A stretch of DNA of 27,856 bases from an uncultured Alistipes sp. (GCA_958449275.1 CAUDHE010000025.1:1-27856), one strand, 5' to 3'; shown: positions 15,936 through 25,270, counted from the stretch's first letter. A program made the numbers and translations. Notes: generated from the sequence alone by a model not told the origin.

Positions 15936-15975
15936 AAGCAATTCGTCCCCGCGACAATAAAATGCGCGGGGACGA
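15930..15975 (-). terminator. Terminator of the nadK-uppS-bamA-ompH cluster
   Basis: A perfect 12-bp stem (15941-15952 with 15964-15975) lies 60 bp beyond the last ompH stop. The minus-strand tail is only moderately T-rich (TTGCTTTTG). Confidence 0.6.
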
Positions 15976-16035
15976 AAATTATATTTCGCAACGGAGAGAC
16001 GACGCTACGCCTCCGATCCGTTCGGAGACAGCGGA

Positions 16036-16548
16036 TTACTGGATGCCCAACTTGGCCTTTACTTCGGCGCTGATGTCGGTAGTCGCGGCCTCGTCGATGT
16101 AGGCCAACGAGTTGCCCATAACATCGAATACCACTATATAACCGCCCGCTTTCGCAACCTCGTTAATGGCGTCGACGGCCTTGGTACGGATGGGTTCGAG
16201 AAGCTCCATCTGCTTTTTCTGTATATCCTGTGCCGCTACCTGCTGGAACTGCTCGTAACGAGTGCTCAGATCGGACAGTTCTTTCTGCTTGAGCTGCATA
16301 ACGGCCTCGGTCATGGTGCCTTCGGCTTTCTGATACTCCTGCATTTTGTTATTGAACTCCACCTGGATGGTTTCCAACTGCGCGTCCAAGTCCTTGGCGA
16401 AGTCCTGAATCTGAGTCTGGGCCTCTTTGAACTCGTTCATGTTCGTAATGATCTCCTGCGTGTTGATTCGACCGAACTTTTGAGCGAAGAGTGATGTCGA
16501 GAACATCACGCATACTACCGCGAGGGTTAGTTTCAATACTTTTTTCAT
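16036..16548 (-). CDS. OmpH/Skp-family periplasmic chaperone (second of pair)
   Basis: The 170-residue protein has a signal peptide (MKKVLKLTLAVVCVMFSTSLFA, cleaved before Q) and the Skp/OmpH layout: a short strand FGRINTQEII, a long coiled coil from about residue 38 to 115, then LEPIRTKAVDAINEVAKAGGYIVVFDVMG. Skp trimers hold unfolded outer-membrane proteins in their tentacles on the way to BamA. It lies 26 bp after its paralogue, downstream of bamA. Confidence 0.9.
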   Translation of the reverse strand: MKKVLKLTLAVVCVMFSTSLFAQKFGRINTQEIITNMNEFKEAQTQIQDFAKDLDAQLETIQVEFNNKMQEYQKAEGTMTEAVMQLKQKELSDLSTRYEQFQQVAAQDIQKKQMELLEPIRTKAVDAINEVAKAGGYIVVFDVMGNSLAYIDEAATTDISAEVKAKLGIQ

Positions 16549-16574
16549 AATATTTTACGTGTGTAATTGTGTTT

Positions 16575-17090
16575 CTAATTTCGCGACTTCAGCAGGTCGA
16601 TGACAGCCTGCGTATGATCGGCCTTGGGGGCATAATATAGCATGGTGGCATTCTGCGCCACGTCGATCACCATGTCGTAGCCGTTGGTCTCGGCATACTC
16701 TTTTATGGCATCGAACACGCTCTTCTGAATAGGCTGTATCAACTCTATGCGCTTCTGCATCAGAGTACCGTCGGTACCGAAGAGAGACTCCTGAAATTCG
16801 GCGGCCTCCTTCTCTTTCTTGAGGATATTATCCTCATTGGCCTGCTGCGAAGCCTGCGTGAGCGAAGCCTTGCGCTGCATGTAGGCGTTATAGAGCGACT
16901 CCACCGCCTCGAACTTGGCGTCCACGTCCTTTTGATACCGGTTCGCCATTTCGTCGAGCTGAGCTATTGCCTCATTGTATTTGTCGATAGACTTGAATAC
17001 TTTTTCGCTGTTTACCACGATGTAATTCTGGGCCGTGGCGAATCCGGCCATGCCCAATGCGAGAGCCAACGTTAAGATCAATCGTTTCAT
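16575..17090 (-). CDS. OmpH/Skp-family periplasmic chaperone (first of pair)
   Basis: The 171-residue protein has a signal peptide (MKRLILTLALALGMAGFATA) and the Skp fold: NYIVVNSEKVFKSI, a long coiled coil at about 35-115, then IQPIQKSVFDAIKEYAETNGYDMVIDVAQN. It is clearly a diverged paralogue of the following gene, and paired ompH genes after bamA are usual in Bacteroidota. It starts 70 bp after bamA and has a possible -7 box of its own, so the pair may be transcribed separately from the upstream genes too. Confidence 0.9.
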   Translation of the reverse strand: MKRLILTLALALGMAGFATAQNYIVVNSEKVFKSIDKYNEAIAQLDEMANRYQKDVDAKFEAVESLYNAYMQRKASLTQASQQANEDNILKKEKEAAEFQESLFGTDGTLMQKRIELIQPIQKSVFDAIKEYAETNGYDMVIDVAQNATMLYYAPKADHTQAVIDLLKSRN

Positions 17091-17120
17091 AATCGTATTT
17101 CTTTAGGTTGCTACTAAATA

Positions 17121-17128
17121 CAAATATA
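17121..17128 (-). promoter_or_regulatory. Possible -7 box for the ompH pair
   Basis: TATATTTG on the minus strand, exact match, about 30 bp before the ompH ATG in the bamA-ompH gap. No TTG at the normal distance. Confidence 0.35.
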
Positions 17129-17160
17129 CGAATTTATTTTCAAATATGCTGCCAATCGCA

Positions 17161-19770
17161 TCAGAATGTTTGACCCATGGTGAAGTGGAACTGGCTTCCG
17201 CTGCGCACGTTCGATCCCGCGGGAGCGTCGAATCCCCAACCCCAATCCAGTCCGAGGAGTCCCACGATGGGCAGGTAAAGCCTTACGCCCAGACCCGCCG
17301 AACGTTTGATCTTGAAAGGCGAGAACTCTTTCCACGAAGCGAATCCGTTACCTCCCTCGAGGAATCCCAGCACATAGATCTGCGACGACTGCTTAAGTAT
17401 AACGGGATAACGCAGCTCCATAGTATATTTGTTGTAAGCCAAAGAGTAGTTGCTGCCGACGGGATCGAGCGCACCATCCTCGTAACCGCGCAGACCAATG
17501 ATATCCACACCGTAGATTGTATAACCGCTCATACCGTCGCCGCCGACCTCGAATCGCTCGAAAGGCGAGAGTTTGTTTTTATTGTAGTGTCCGAGGAAAC
17601 CCATCTCGGCATGCGCCATCAACACGAGATTCTCGTTACGCGTGAGCGACTGGAACCATCGGGCCTTCAACTGCCAGCGGTGATACTCGATCCATTTGTA
17701 GCGTATGCGGTCGGGCATATCGCTGTCGCTGTAATCGCGACCGTCCCATGCCGAATAGGGCGGAGTGAAGGTCACCATAGCCGAGAACTCCGATCCGCGA
17801 CGCGGATATATAGGCTGATCGACGGTCGAACGCGCCAAAGCGATCTTGAACGCCAGCTCGTTGGCCACGCCGTCCTTCATGATGAAGTAGTTCCAGTTCT
17901 TGAGCGCGTAGCGCGTGTACTGCGCCTCCATGTAGAGGGTGAAGTTGGGATCGGGCCATTTGAGTCGCTTGCCCAAACCCGCAGCCAGACCGAGCGAACG
18001 GAAATACATCGTCGCCGTCTGCCATATGTAATATGCGTTGTTCTGCTCCGACCAGTGGGCCGACAGAGTGAGCGAGTTGGGTTTGTGACCGCCCACCCAA
18101 GGATCGGTGAAGCTGGCTGCCACGGCCTTGTAATAGGTACCGTTGGTCTGTCCCGAGATCTGGAACTTCTGGTTCTGTCCCATCGGATACGGCGTCCACT
18201 TGCCCTTCTTGAAGAGGTTGCGCGTCGAGAGGTTGTTGAGCGTAATACCCACCGAACCCACGAACGAGCCCGATCCCCAGCCGCCCGCGACATTGAACTG
18301 GTCGCTGGCCTGCTCGACGAGCGGGAAATTGATGTTCACCAGATCGTTCGACACAGGCTGGATGTCGGGCTGCAACTGCTCGGCATCGAAGTGTCCCATG
18401 CTCATGAGCTGACGCAAGGTCTGCATGAGCAGCGAACGGTCGTAGAGCATGCCAGGGTAGACGTAGAGTTCGCGGCGGATCACCTCGTCGTCGACGCGGG
18501 TGTTGCCCGAAATACCTACCTCGTTAACGGTGAACGGCTTGCCCTCGAACACCTTTATTTCGAGGTCTATCGAATCCTTGCCTATCACTATCTCCGACGG
18601 CTCGATCTGCGACATCAGGTAACCGTTGTTCTGGTAGAGGCTGGCCACCGACTGCTCGTCGGGATTCATTTCGCGGCCCACGCCCAGACGCTTGTGCATC
18701 GACTTCTTGTCGTAGGTGTCGCCCGTCTTCACTCCGAACATGCGCTGCAAATCCTCGGTCTTGTACACCGAGTTGCCGATCCACTTTATGTCGCGGATAT
18801 AGAACTTCTCGCCCTCCGACAGATCGATGTGAATGCCTATGCGGTCGGGCCCCATGTCGTATATCGAATCCGAGAGGATAGTGGCGTTGCGGTAACCGCG
18901 CGAATTGTAGAAATCCACCAGCAGTTCCTTGTCCTCGTCGTAATCCTTTTCGTTGAGTTTCGCGCTTCTGAAGAAGTTTATCGACTTCTTGTGAGTCTTT
19001 TTGAATGTCTTGCGCAGACGCTTTTCCGAAAAACGATCGTTGCCCGAGAAGGTTATGCTGCCGATCTTGACCTTGGGATTGCGGTCGACGCGGAAAGTGA
19101 CGTTGGCCATGTTGTCGAACACCGAGTCGTTCTCGATTACGGTAGTGACCTGCACATTGCGGAAACCCTTCTCGATGAAGTGCTTCTTGATCAGTTTTTC
19201 GTTTTTGTCGATCACGTAGTCCGAAAGTTCGGTATTGCGCTTGAGCTTGAGCTGTTCGATCAGATCCTTCTGCTTGCTGCGGCCTATGCCGTCGCCCACG
19301 ATCATCCAGTTACGCACGCGCGGACGCTCCTTGAGAAACAGCTCCAGATCGACGCTGTCGCCCTCGATGGTGGCTCCGATCTTCACGTCGGCGAAACGGC
19401 GCTGACTCCACAGACGCGTTATGGCATTCGATATGTAGCTGCTGGGCAGATATATGCTGTCGCCCTCGATGAGTCCCGCCGACGAACTTACCAACACGGG
19501 ATCGAGATACTCTATTCCGCGCACGTTTATTTTTCGTATTCGATAGAGTTTGGCGGCCGCGTTCGATCGCAACATGGGCGATTTTTCATCGAACGGGGGC
19601 AGAGTGTCCCGCTCGGGTTCCGATATGTCGTCGCGATCCTGACGCGTCTCTTCGGTCTGCGCCGCGGCGCCGTTCGCCATGTTGAGCGTATCCGTCGTCT
19701 GAGCCGACGACAATCGCGCCGTCATGAGCAACGCCGCGAATGCGACGAGTGTTTTACCTGCGTATCTCAT
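17161..19770 (-). CDS. bamA: Outer-membrane protein assembly factor BamA (Omp85)
   Basis: The 869-residue protein is the central insertase for outer-membrane beta-barrels. A signal peptide (to about SSAQ, residue 24) is followed by an acidic linker, POTRA repeats at about 50-430 (several IxIxGNxxxxxxxLRR-like units, for example IGSITFSGNDRFSEKRLRK and VNEVGISGNTRVDDEVIRR), and a 16-strand barrel to the C-terminal Phe (FHFTMGQTF). GNPYDR-type and VRGF motifs take the form MSGYTIYGVDIIGLRGYEDG, the last part matching the family's VRG(F/Y) in loop 6. Located 51 bp after uppS and before two ompH genes, its chaperone partners. Confidence 0.95.
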   Translation of the reverse strand: MRYAGKTLVAFAALLMTARLSSAQTTDTLNMANGAAAQTEETRQDRDDISEPERDTLPPFDEKSPMLRSNAAAKLYRIRKINVRGIEYLDPVLVSSSAGLIEGDSIYLPSSYISNAITRLWSQRRFADVKIGATIEGDSVDLELFLKERPRVRNWMIVGDGIGRSKQKDLIEQLKLKRNTELSDYVIDKNEKLIKKHFIEKGFRNVQVTTVIENDSVFDNMANVTFRVDRNPKVKIGSITFSGNDRFSEKRLRKTFKKTHKKSINFFRSAKLNEKDYDEDKELLVDFYNSRGYRNATILSDSIYDMGPDRIGIHIDLSEGEKFYIRDIKWIGNSVYKTEDLQRMFGVKTGDTYDKKSMHKRLGVGREMNPDEQSVASLYQNNGYLMSQIEPSEIVIGKDSIDLEIKVFEGKPFTVNEVGISGNTRVDDEVIRRELYVYPGMLYDRSLLMQTLRQLMSMGHFDAEQLQPDIQPVSNDLVNINFPLVEQASDQFNVAGGWGSGSFVGSVGITLNNLSTRNLFKKGKWTPYPMGQNQKFQISGQTNGTYYKAVAASFTDPWVGGHKPNSLTLSAHWSEQNNAYYIWQTATMYFRSLGLAAGLGKRLKWPDPNFTLYMEAQYTRYALKNWNYFIMKDGVANELAFKIALARSTVDQPIYPRRGSEFSAMVTFTPPYSAWDGRDYSDSDMPDRIRYKWIEYHRWQLKARWFQSLTRNENLVLMAHAEMGFLGHYNKNKLSPFERFEVGGDGMSGYTIYGVDIIGLRGYEDGALDPVGSNYSLAYNKYTMELRYPVILKQSSQIYVLGFLEGGNGFASWKEFSPFKIKRSAGLGVRLYLPIVGLLGLDWGWGFDAPAGSNVRSGSQFHFTMGQTF

Positions 19771-19821
19771 TTAGTGTCAACAATATTTCCGTTTCGTTCA
19801 TAAATACGTATAGGGGCGGCG

Positions 19822-20535
19822 TCACTTCACCAGCCCGTAGCGCCTGTCGCGCTCGGCGTATGCTTTCATGGCCTTCAGAAACTCCGCCTTGTCGAAATCG
19901 GGCCACAGCGTCTCGGTGAAATACAGCTCCGAATAGGATGCCTGCCACAGCATGAAATTGCTCAACCGGCACTCGCCGCTGGTGCGCACGACCAGATCGG
20001 GATCGGGCATCGCCGCGGTGAAAAGCGTCTCCGAAACGGTCTGTTCCGTAATCTCGGCGGCCGAGATCTCGCCGGCCGCGACGCGTCGCGCCAAAATCCG
20101 CACCGCTGCCGTGAGTTCGCTGCGCGACGAATAGTTGAGCGCCAAAGCCAGAGTCATTCTCCCGCCTCGGCCCGTCTGCTCCTCTATGCGGTCGAGAGCC
20201 GCGCGCACCTTGTCGGAAAAACGGCCGCGGTCGCCGATGACGACCACCTTTACCCCCTGCTCGATGAGCTGCGGGGTCTCCATCTCCACGCCCTTGCACA
20301 TGAGGTCCATCAAGGCGTCCACCTCCTGCTGCGGACGGCCCCAGTTCTCGGTCGAAAAGGCATATACGGTGAGGTACTTCACGCCGTAGTCGGCGGCATT
20401 CTTCACGGTCTCGCGCAGAGCGTCCATTCCTGCCATGTGGCCCTCGTAACGCTCCTTTCCGCGCATGCGTGCCCAGCGTCCGTTACCGTCCATTATGACG
20501 GCCACGTGCACGGGTATGTGATTAGGTTCGTTCAT
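19822..20535 (-). CDS. uppS: Undecaprenyl diphosphate synthase
   Basis: The 237-residue cis-prenyltransferase adds isopentenyl units to farnesyl diphosphate to make the C55 carrier for peptidoglycan and O-glycans. The catalytic motif VIMDGNGRWA is at 14-23 with Asp16, and the substrate motif VRTSGECRLSNFMLWQ and the YSELYFTETLWPDF end match the family. I chose the ATG at 20533-20535 (MNEPNHIPVH); an upstream TTG would overlap a -7 box at 20544-20551. It lies between nadK and bamA on the same strand. Confidence 0.95.
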   Translation of the reverse strand: MNEPNHIPVHVAVIMDGNGRWARMRGKERYEGHMAGMDALRETVKNAADYGVKYLTVYAFSTENWGRPQQEVDALMDLMCKGVEMETPQLIEQGVKVVVIGDRGRFSDKVRAALDRIEEQTGRGGRMTLALALNYSSRSELTAAVRILARRVAAGEISAAEITEQTVSETLFTAAMPDPDLVVRTSGECRLSNFMLWQASYSELYFTETLWPDFDKAEFLKAMKAYAERDRRYGLVK

Positions 20536-20543
20536 ATAACCTG

Positions 20544-20551
20544 CAAATGTA
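20544..20551 (-). promoter_or_regulatory. Possible -7 box for uppS
   Basis: TACATTTG is an exact TAnnTTTG match only 8 bp before the ATG, which would make a nearly leaderless transcript. No -33 element is seen. Confidence 0.3.
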
Positions 20552-20644
20552 GACAATTTTACTCGGAAATTAAAAGAATTTCGCGTTTTTATCCATAAAC
20601 GGGACTTCGTCGGGTGTCGCGACGCGATTTCGGCATCACGCGAT

Positions 20645-21520
20645 TCAGTTGCGAATGTCGACGTCCCACATCATTTTACTATGTAACGTCCCGTAAAACG
20701 ATATATTGTGCGGCACTGCCAATAAAATACGCTCCGAAGCGCACGAGATCTCGATCCGCTCGCCGTCGCCTATGCGGCAGGTACGGTTGTCGACCGACAG
20801 CATCGCCTCACCGTGACGAGCTTGGATGGCAAGTACCACGCGCGCCGTATCGGGTATGACGACGGGGCGCATCCCGAAATTGTGCGGAGCCAGCGGCGTG
20901 AGCAGCAGACATGCGCACTCGGGCACCACGATGGGTCCGCCCGCGCTGAGCGAGTAGGCCGTGGAACCCGTGGGAGTGGATACTATCACGCCGTCGCCGT
21001 TGTACTGCGCCACGGTCTGATCGTCGACACGCGCCTCGACCTTTATCATCGTCGCCTCCAGGCGCTGCACAGCCACCTCGTTCAGCGCAAGCATGGGACG
21101 CCCCGCCTCGCGCACTCCGCGCACCTCGAGCATCGACCGCGGTTGCGTGACGAGCCGCCCGTGCGCTATGTCGTCGAACATGTCGGCCACACCGTCGCGC
21201 GTAGCCGAAGTAAGGAACCCGAGGTGCCCGAAGTTTATGCCCGCCACGGGGATCGATTTGTCGCTCAGACGATGAATGCCCTCCAGCAGAGTGCCGTCGC
21301 CGCCGCAGCAGATCATCACGCTGTCGGACGGCTGACGGCCCGTGTCCCCGTCGTAAACCGAGGCGGGGTCTATCGAGCGGACAGAACGGCTCTCCACCGC
21401 CTCGGCGAACTCGCGATTTATGGCATAATCGAAAGAGTGCCGCTCCACGGCGTCGAACAGCCGTTCGATATCGGCGGCTTCGTGGGCGATCTGCGGACGG
21501 GAAAAAAGTATGATTTTCAT
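20645..21520 (-). CDS. nadK: NAD kinase
   Basis: The 291-residue cytoplasmic enzyme phosphorylates NAD to NADP. GGDGT at 73-77 (CCGGDGTLLEGIH) is the nucleotide motif, followed by GINFGHLGFLTS, the NE motif in ALNEVAV, and GDGVIVSTPTGSTAYSLSAGG, all diagnostic. Start ATG at 21518-21520 (MKIILFSRPQ) is chosen because the longer open frame upstream runs through the divergent pdxJ. It leads the minus-strand cluster with uppS 109 bp further on. Confidence 0.95.
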   Translation of the reverse strand: MKIILFSRPQIAHEAADIERLFDAVERHSFDYAINREFAEAVESRSVRSIDPASVYDGDTGRQPSDSVMICCGGDGTLLEGIHRLSDKSIPVAGINFGHLGFLTSATRDGVADMFDDIAHGRLVTQPRSMLEVRGVREAGRPMLALNEVAVQRLEATMIKVEARVDDQTVAQYNGDGVIVSTPTGSTAYSLSAGGPIVVPECACLLLTPLAPHNFGMRPVVIPDTARVVLAIQARHGEAMLSVDNRTCRIGDGERIEISCASERILLAVPHNISFYGTLHSKMMWDVDIRN

Positions 21521-21542
21521 CCTCGGGTCGAAAAAAAAGTAA

Positions 21543-21564
21543 TAACTTTGCAAATGCAAATATA
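21543..21564. promoter_or_regulatory. Facing -7 boxes between nadK and pdxJ
   Basis: TAACTTTG (plus, 21543-21550) for pdxJ and TATATTTG (minus, 21564-21557) for nadK point at each other over 6 bp. Each fits TAnnTTTG, but neither has a clear -33. The gap between the two ATGs is only 52 bp. Confidence 0.45.
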
Positions 21565-21572
21565 GGTATTTT

Positions 21573-22295
21573 ATGACAAAACTGAGTGTAAACATCAACA
21601 AGATTGCCGTTCTGCGCAATTCGCGCGGCGGCAATGTGCCCGATGTTGTACGCGCCGCGCTCGACATAGAACGTTTCGGCGGCGAGGGCATCACGGTGCA
21701 TCCCCGCCCCGACGCGCGCCACATACGTTACTCGGACGTGCGCGAGCTGAAGGCCGCGATCTCCACCGAACTCAACATCGAAGGCAACCCGATCCCGAGC
21801 TTCGTCGATCTGGTGCTGGAGGTGCGTCCCGCTCAGGTGACGCTGGTGCCCGATGCGCCCGACGCCATTACCTCGAACGCCGGCTGGGATACCGTGCGCA
21901 ACCGCGAATTCCTCACCTCGATATGCCGGCGTTTCAACGACGCGGGTATCCGCACGTCGATATTCGTCGACCCCGTGGCCGAGATGGTCGAGGGAGCGAA
22001 AGAGTGCGAGGCCCGACGCGTGGAACTCTATACCGAAGCCTACGCCGCAGGATACGAGGCCGATGCCGAGAAGGCGATCGCGCCCTACGTCGAGGCGGCC
22101 GAGGCGGCCCGCCGCGCAGGACTGGGGCTCAACGGCGGACACGATCTCAGTCTCGTAAATCTGGAAAATTTCGTAAGGCGCATACCTTGGTGCGACGAGG
22201 TGTCGATAGGACATGCCCTCATAGCCGACGCCCTTTACTACGGCCTCGAAAACACGGTGCGACTCTACCGCCGATGCCTGACTCCCCGAAAATAA
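21573..22295 (+). CDS. pdxJ: Pyridoxine 5'-phosphate synthase
   Basis: The 240-residue TIM-barrel enzyme condenses 1-deoxy-xylulose 5-phosphate with amino-oxoacetone phosphate to form pyridoxine 5'-phosphate. The N-terminus LSVNINKIAVLRNSRGG and GEGITVHPRPDARHIRYSD are hallmark PdxJ, and the end with GLGLNGGHDLS, then VSIGHALIADALYYGLE completes the barrel. Length is typical. Divergent from nadK, as in many Bacteroidota, and followed 46 bp later by the tRNA nucleotidyltransferase. Confidence 0.96.
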   Translation: MTKLSVNINKIAVLRNSRGGNVPDVVRAALDIERFGGEGITVHPRPDARHIRYSDVRELKAAISTELNIEGNPIPSFVDLVLEVRPAQVTLVPDAPDAITSNAGWDTVRNREFLTSICRRFNDAGIRTSIFVDPVAEMVEGAKECEARRVELYTEAYAAGYEADAEKAIAPYVEAAEAARRAGLGLNGGHDLSLVNLENFVRRIPWCDEVSIGHALIADALYYGLENTVRLYRRCLTPRK

Positions 22296-22341
22296 TCACC
22301 CGCGGCCGTCGACCGCCGACGTCCGAAAAAGACCGTATCCG

Positions 22342-23796
22342 ATGAAAGAAGAAGTTTCGCCTCTCGCGAATCCCGTATTCCGCAAGATATCCCGCATCGT
22401 CGACCGCATGGGCGTAGAGGCCTATGTAGTGGGCGGTTACGTGCGCGACCACTATCTGCGCCGCCCCTCGACCGACATAGACGTGGTGGTAGTCGGCAGC
22501 GGAATCGAAGTGGCCGAAGCCTTGGGGCGCGAAACCAAATCGAAGGTTTCGGTGTTCCGCACCTTCGGCACGGCTATGGTGCGGGCTTGCGGCGCCGAGG
22601 TGGAGTTCGTGGGCGCGCGCCGCGAATCCTACTCGCACGACTCGCGCAAACCGACCGTCGAACCCGGAACGCTGGAGGACGACCAGCGACGGCGCGACTT
22701 CACCATCAACGCAATGGCGTGGTGCCTCAACGGCGACCGTTTCGGCGAACTGGTCGATCCGTTCGAAGGCATGTACGATCTGGAGGATTGCATAATACGC
22801 ACCCCGTGCGACCCCGACATAACCTTCTCGGACGATCCGCTGCGAATGATGCGTGCCGTACGGTTCGCCTCGCAGCTGGGCTTCGACATCGAGCCCGAGA
22901 CGTTCGAAGCCATAGCGCGCAACAAGGAGCGCATAAAGATAGTCTCGCGCGAGCGCATTGCCGCCGAGCTCAACAAGATAGTCCTCTCGCCCGTACCGTC
23001 GATAGGTTTCGACCTGCTCGAAATGACGGGACTGCTGGAACTGATATTTCCCGAAATGCACCGCTTGGGCGGCGTGGAACGCGTGGGAAACCATGCTCAC
23101 AAGGACAATTTCCGACACACACTGAAGGTACTCGACAACGTGGCGCGCAAGAGCGACGACCTGTGGCTGCGCTGGGCCGCGGTGCTGCACGACATAGCCA
23201 AACCGCTCACCAAGGCCTACGACAAACGAGTAGGCTGGACGTTTCATCAGCACGAAGCCCTCGGCTCGAAGATGGTGCCCGAGATATTCCGCCGTCTGAA
23301 ACTGCCGATGAACGAGCATATGAAATTCGTACGCAAGCTGGTTTATCTGCATCTGCGCCCCATAATCCTCTCTGAGGACATGGTGACCGACTCGGCAGTG
23401 CGGCGTCTGCTTTTCGAGGCGGGCGACGACGTGGATGCGCTAATGACGTTGTGCGAGGCCGACATAACCTCGGGCATCGACGCCAAAGTGAAGCGTTATC
23501 TGGCCAATTTCGAACTGGTGCGCCGCAAGATGAAGGATCTGGAGGAGCGCGACCGCGTGCGCAATTTCCAGCCGCCGATCACGGGCGACATAATAATGCG
23601 CTGTTACGGACTCGCGCCGTGCAGCGCCATAGGCGAGATCAAGGAGCGGATAAAGAACGCCATACTCGACGGCGAGATCCGCAACGATTACGACGAGGCC
23701 TATTCGCTCATGGAGCGTCTGGCCGCCGAACGCGGATTGGAAAAGGTGTGCGACGTTCCGCGACCCGAACCGAATGCCGAGGATATTGAACATTAA
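22342..23796 (+). CDS. CCA tRNA nucleotidyltransferase / poly(A) polymerase family with HD domain
   Basis: The 484-residue class II nucleotidyltransferase carries GGYVRD at 31-36, catalytic DID at 45-47 and RRDFTINAMA at 117-126 in the head and neck, then the body, and a C-terminal HD domain with VLHDIAKP at 281-288 (His283-Asp284). It should add or repair the 3' CCA of tRNAs, which is needed here since the tRNA in this window does not encode CCA. Poly(A) polymerase activity is a less likely alternative. Located between pdxJ and the GH30 gene, same strand. Confidence 0.92.
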   Translation: MKEEVSPLANPVFRKISRIVDRMGVEAYVVGGYVRDHYLRRPSTDIDVVVVGSGIEVAEALGRETKSKVSVFRTFGTAMVRACGAEVEFVGARRESYSHDSRKPTVEPGTLEDDQRRRDFTINAMAWCLNGDRFGELVDPFEGMYDLEDCIIRTPCDPDITFSDDPLRMMRAVRFASQLGFDIEPETFEAIARNKERIKIVSRERIAAELNKIVLSPVPSIGFDLLEMTGLLELIFPEMHRLGGVERVGNHAHKDNFRHTLKVLDNVARKSDDLWLRWAAVLHDIAKPLTKAYDKRVGWTFHQHEALGSKMVPEIFRRLKLPMNEHMKFVRKLVYLHLRPIILSEDMVTDSAVRRLLFEAGDDVDALMTLCEADITSGIDAKVKRYLANFELVRRKMKDLEERDRVRNFQPPITGDIIMRCYGLAPCSAIGEIKERIKNAILDGEIRNDYDEAYSLMERLAAERGLEKVCDVPRPEPNAEDIEH

Positions 23797-23809
23797 AATT
23801 ACTCCGATC

Positions 23810-25246
23810 ATGAATAAAACCGCTGTCCTGCTGACGCTCTGCGTCCTGCTGCTCGGTGCGTGTCGCAACGGTCGCGTCGACATATACACCACCGACGCCT
23901 CGGGCGACAAACTGTTCGAACATACGCAGACCCTGCTGCGCCCCGCAGCGAAAGAGAAGCCGTCGCAGGCGTATCTGACGCTGAACCCCGAAAAGCGGCT
24001 GCAACCCGTTTACGGATTCGGCGCGGCGATAACGGGATCGACCTGCCACAACCTGCTGAAAATGACCGAGGAAGATCGCGAGCGACTGCTGCAGGAGTGT
24101 TTCTCGCCCGAACAGATGAATTTCAGTTTCATCAGAATTTCGATCGGAGCCTCGGATTTCTCGCTCGACGAATACACCTGCTGCGACCGCAAGGGCATAG
24201 AGTTCTTCGAACTGCACGAATACGACCGCCGCGACTTGCTGCCCGTGTTGCACCGCATTCTGGAGATCAACCCCGCCGTGCGTATCGTGGGATCGCCTTG
24301 GTCGTGCCCCAAATGGATGAAGATAGGCTACGACAACGACGAACCTCTGGACAGTTGGACCGACGGACGTCTGAACCCGAAATATTACGACGATTACGCC
24401 GAATATTTCGTGCGCTGGATAGGCGAAATGGAGTCGGAAGGCATTCCGATATATGCCGTCACGGTGCAGAACGAACCTTTGAACCGCGGCAACTCGATGT
24501 CGCTGTACATGGGATGGGAGCAGCAGCGCGACTTCATTCGCGACCACCTGGGTCCGCAGCTGGCCGCCAACGGCATCGGCACCAAGATATGGCTTTTCGA
24601 CCACAACTACAATTACGACGACATAGCCGCCGAGCAGGATTATCCGCTGCACATCCTCGCCGATCCCGAAGCCGCCAAGTACGTGGCGGGCACGGCATGG
24701 CACAACTACGGCGGCCGCCCCTCGACGCTCGACGGCGTGCGCGAGGCCTATCCCGACAAGGAGATCTTCTTCACCGAGGCATCGATCGGAACATGGAACT
24801 ATGATTTCGGCAAGTGCGTCGTGGAGGATTTCGCGTCGATATTCATAGGTACGCTCAACCGCGGCGGACGCGGCGTGACGCTGTGGAATCTGGTGCTCGA
24901 CGACAAGGGCGCGCCCAACCGCCCCAAAGGGTGCCGCACGTGCTACGGAGCCATAGAGATCTCCTCAGCCGATTACTCTTACGAATCGATCGTACGCAAA
25001 AGCCATTACTACGACATAGCCCACTGCTCGAAAGTGACAGATCCCGACGCCGTGCGCATAGAGAGCGATACGCATCTGCCGCGCGGCGTGGAGATGGCCG
25101 CATTCGTCAATCCCGACGGCAGTTTCGCCGCAGTGGGCGTCAACCGCACCGAAACGGAACAAGCGGTAACGGTCGCAGGCCCCTCGCAGTCGTTCGACCT
25201 CGTGCTGCCGGCCCGATCGATCGCCTCGGCACGCTGGAGCGAATAA
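23810..25246 (+). CDS. Glycoside hydrolase family 30 lipoprotein (glucosylceramidase-like)
   Basis: The 478-residue exported enzyme belongs to GH30. The ATG at 23810 gives a lipoprotein signal with lipobox LGAC (Cys18), so the upstream in-frame ATG is rejected. YGFGAAITGS near the start, SPWSCPKWMK in the middle, the acid/base Glu222 in VTVQNEPLN, and the nucleophile Glu323 in FFTEASIGT are visible. GH30 retaining enzymes cut beta-1,6-glucan, xylan or glucosylceramide; which one is not decidable here. Starts 13 bp after the preceding stop; converges on tdk with a 24-bp gap and no evident terminator. Confidence 0.93.
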   Translation: MNKTAVLLTLCVLLLGACRNGRVDIYTTDASGDKLFEHTQTLLRPAAKEKPSQAYLTLNPEKRLQPVYGFGAAITGSTCHNLLKMTEEDRERLLQECFSPEQMNFSFIRISIGASDFSLDEYTCCDRKGIEFFELHEYDRRDLLPVLHRILEINPAVRIVGSPWSCPKWMKIGYDNDEPLDSWTDGRLNPKYYDDYAEYFVRWIGEMESEGIPIYAVTVQNEPLNRGNSMSLYMGWEQQRDFIRDHLGPQLAANGIGTKIWLFDHNYNYDDIAAEQDYPLHILADPEAAKYVAGTAWHNYGGRPSTLDGVREAYPDKEIFFTEASIGTWNYDFGKCVVEDFASIFIGTLNRGGRGVTLWNLVLDDKGAPNRPKGCRTCYGAIEISSADYSYESIVRKSHYYDIAHCSKVTDPDAVRIESDTHLPRGVEMAAFVNPDGSFAAVGVNRTETEQAVTVAGPSQSFDLVLPARSIASARWSE

Positions 25247-25270
25247 ACAACCGACAATGCGAAAGAGAGG

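Noticed and set aside
15709..15957. Cysteine-rich minus-strand frame with a KCDACG motif
   Set aside because: Starts at ATT within a terminator stem, a single CxxC pair is not a zinc ribbon, and there is no promoter.
17146..19803. 885-codon plus-strand open frame opposite bamA
   Set aside because: Exactly mirrors bamA, with no signal peptide or domain; the minus strand encodes a complete Omp85.
20808..22214. Minus-strand 468-codon frame spanning pdxJ and nadK
   Set aside because: Overlaps two well-supported genes on both strands; no recognisable sequence.
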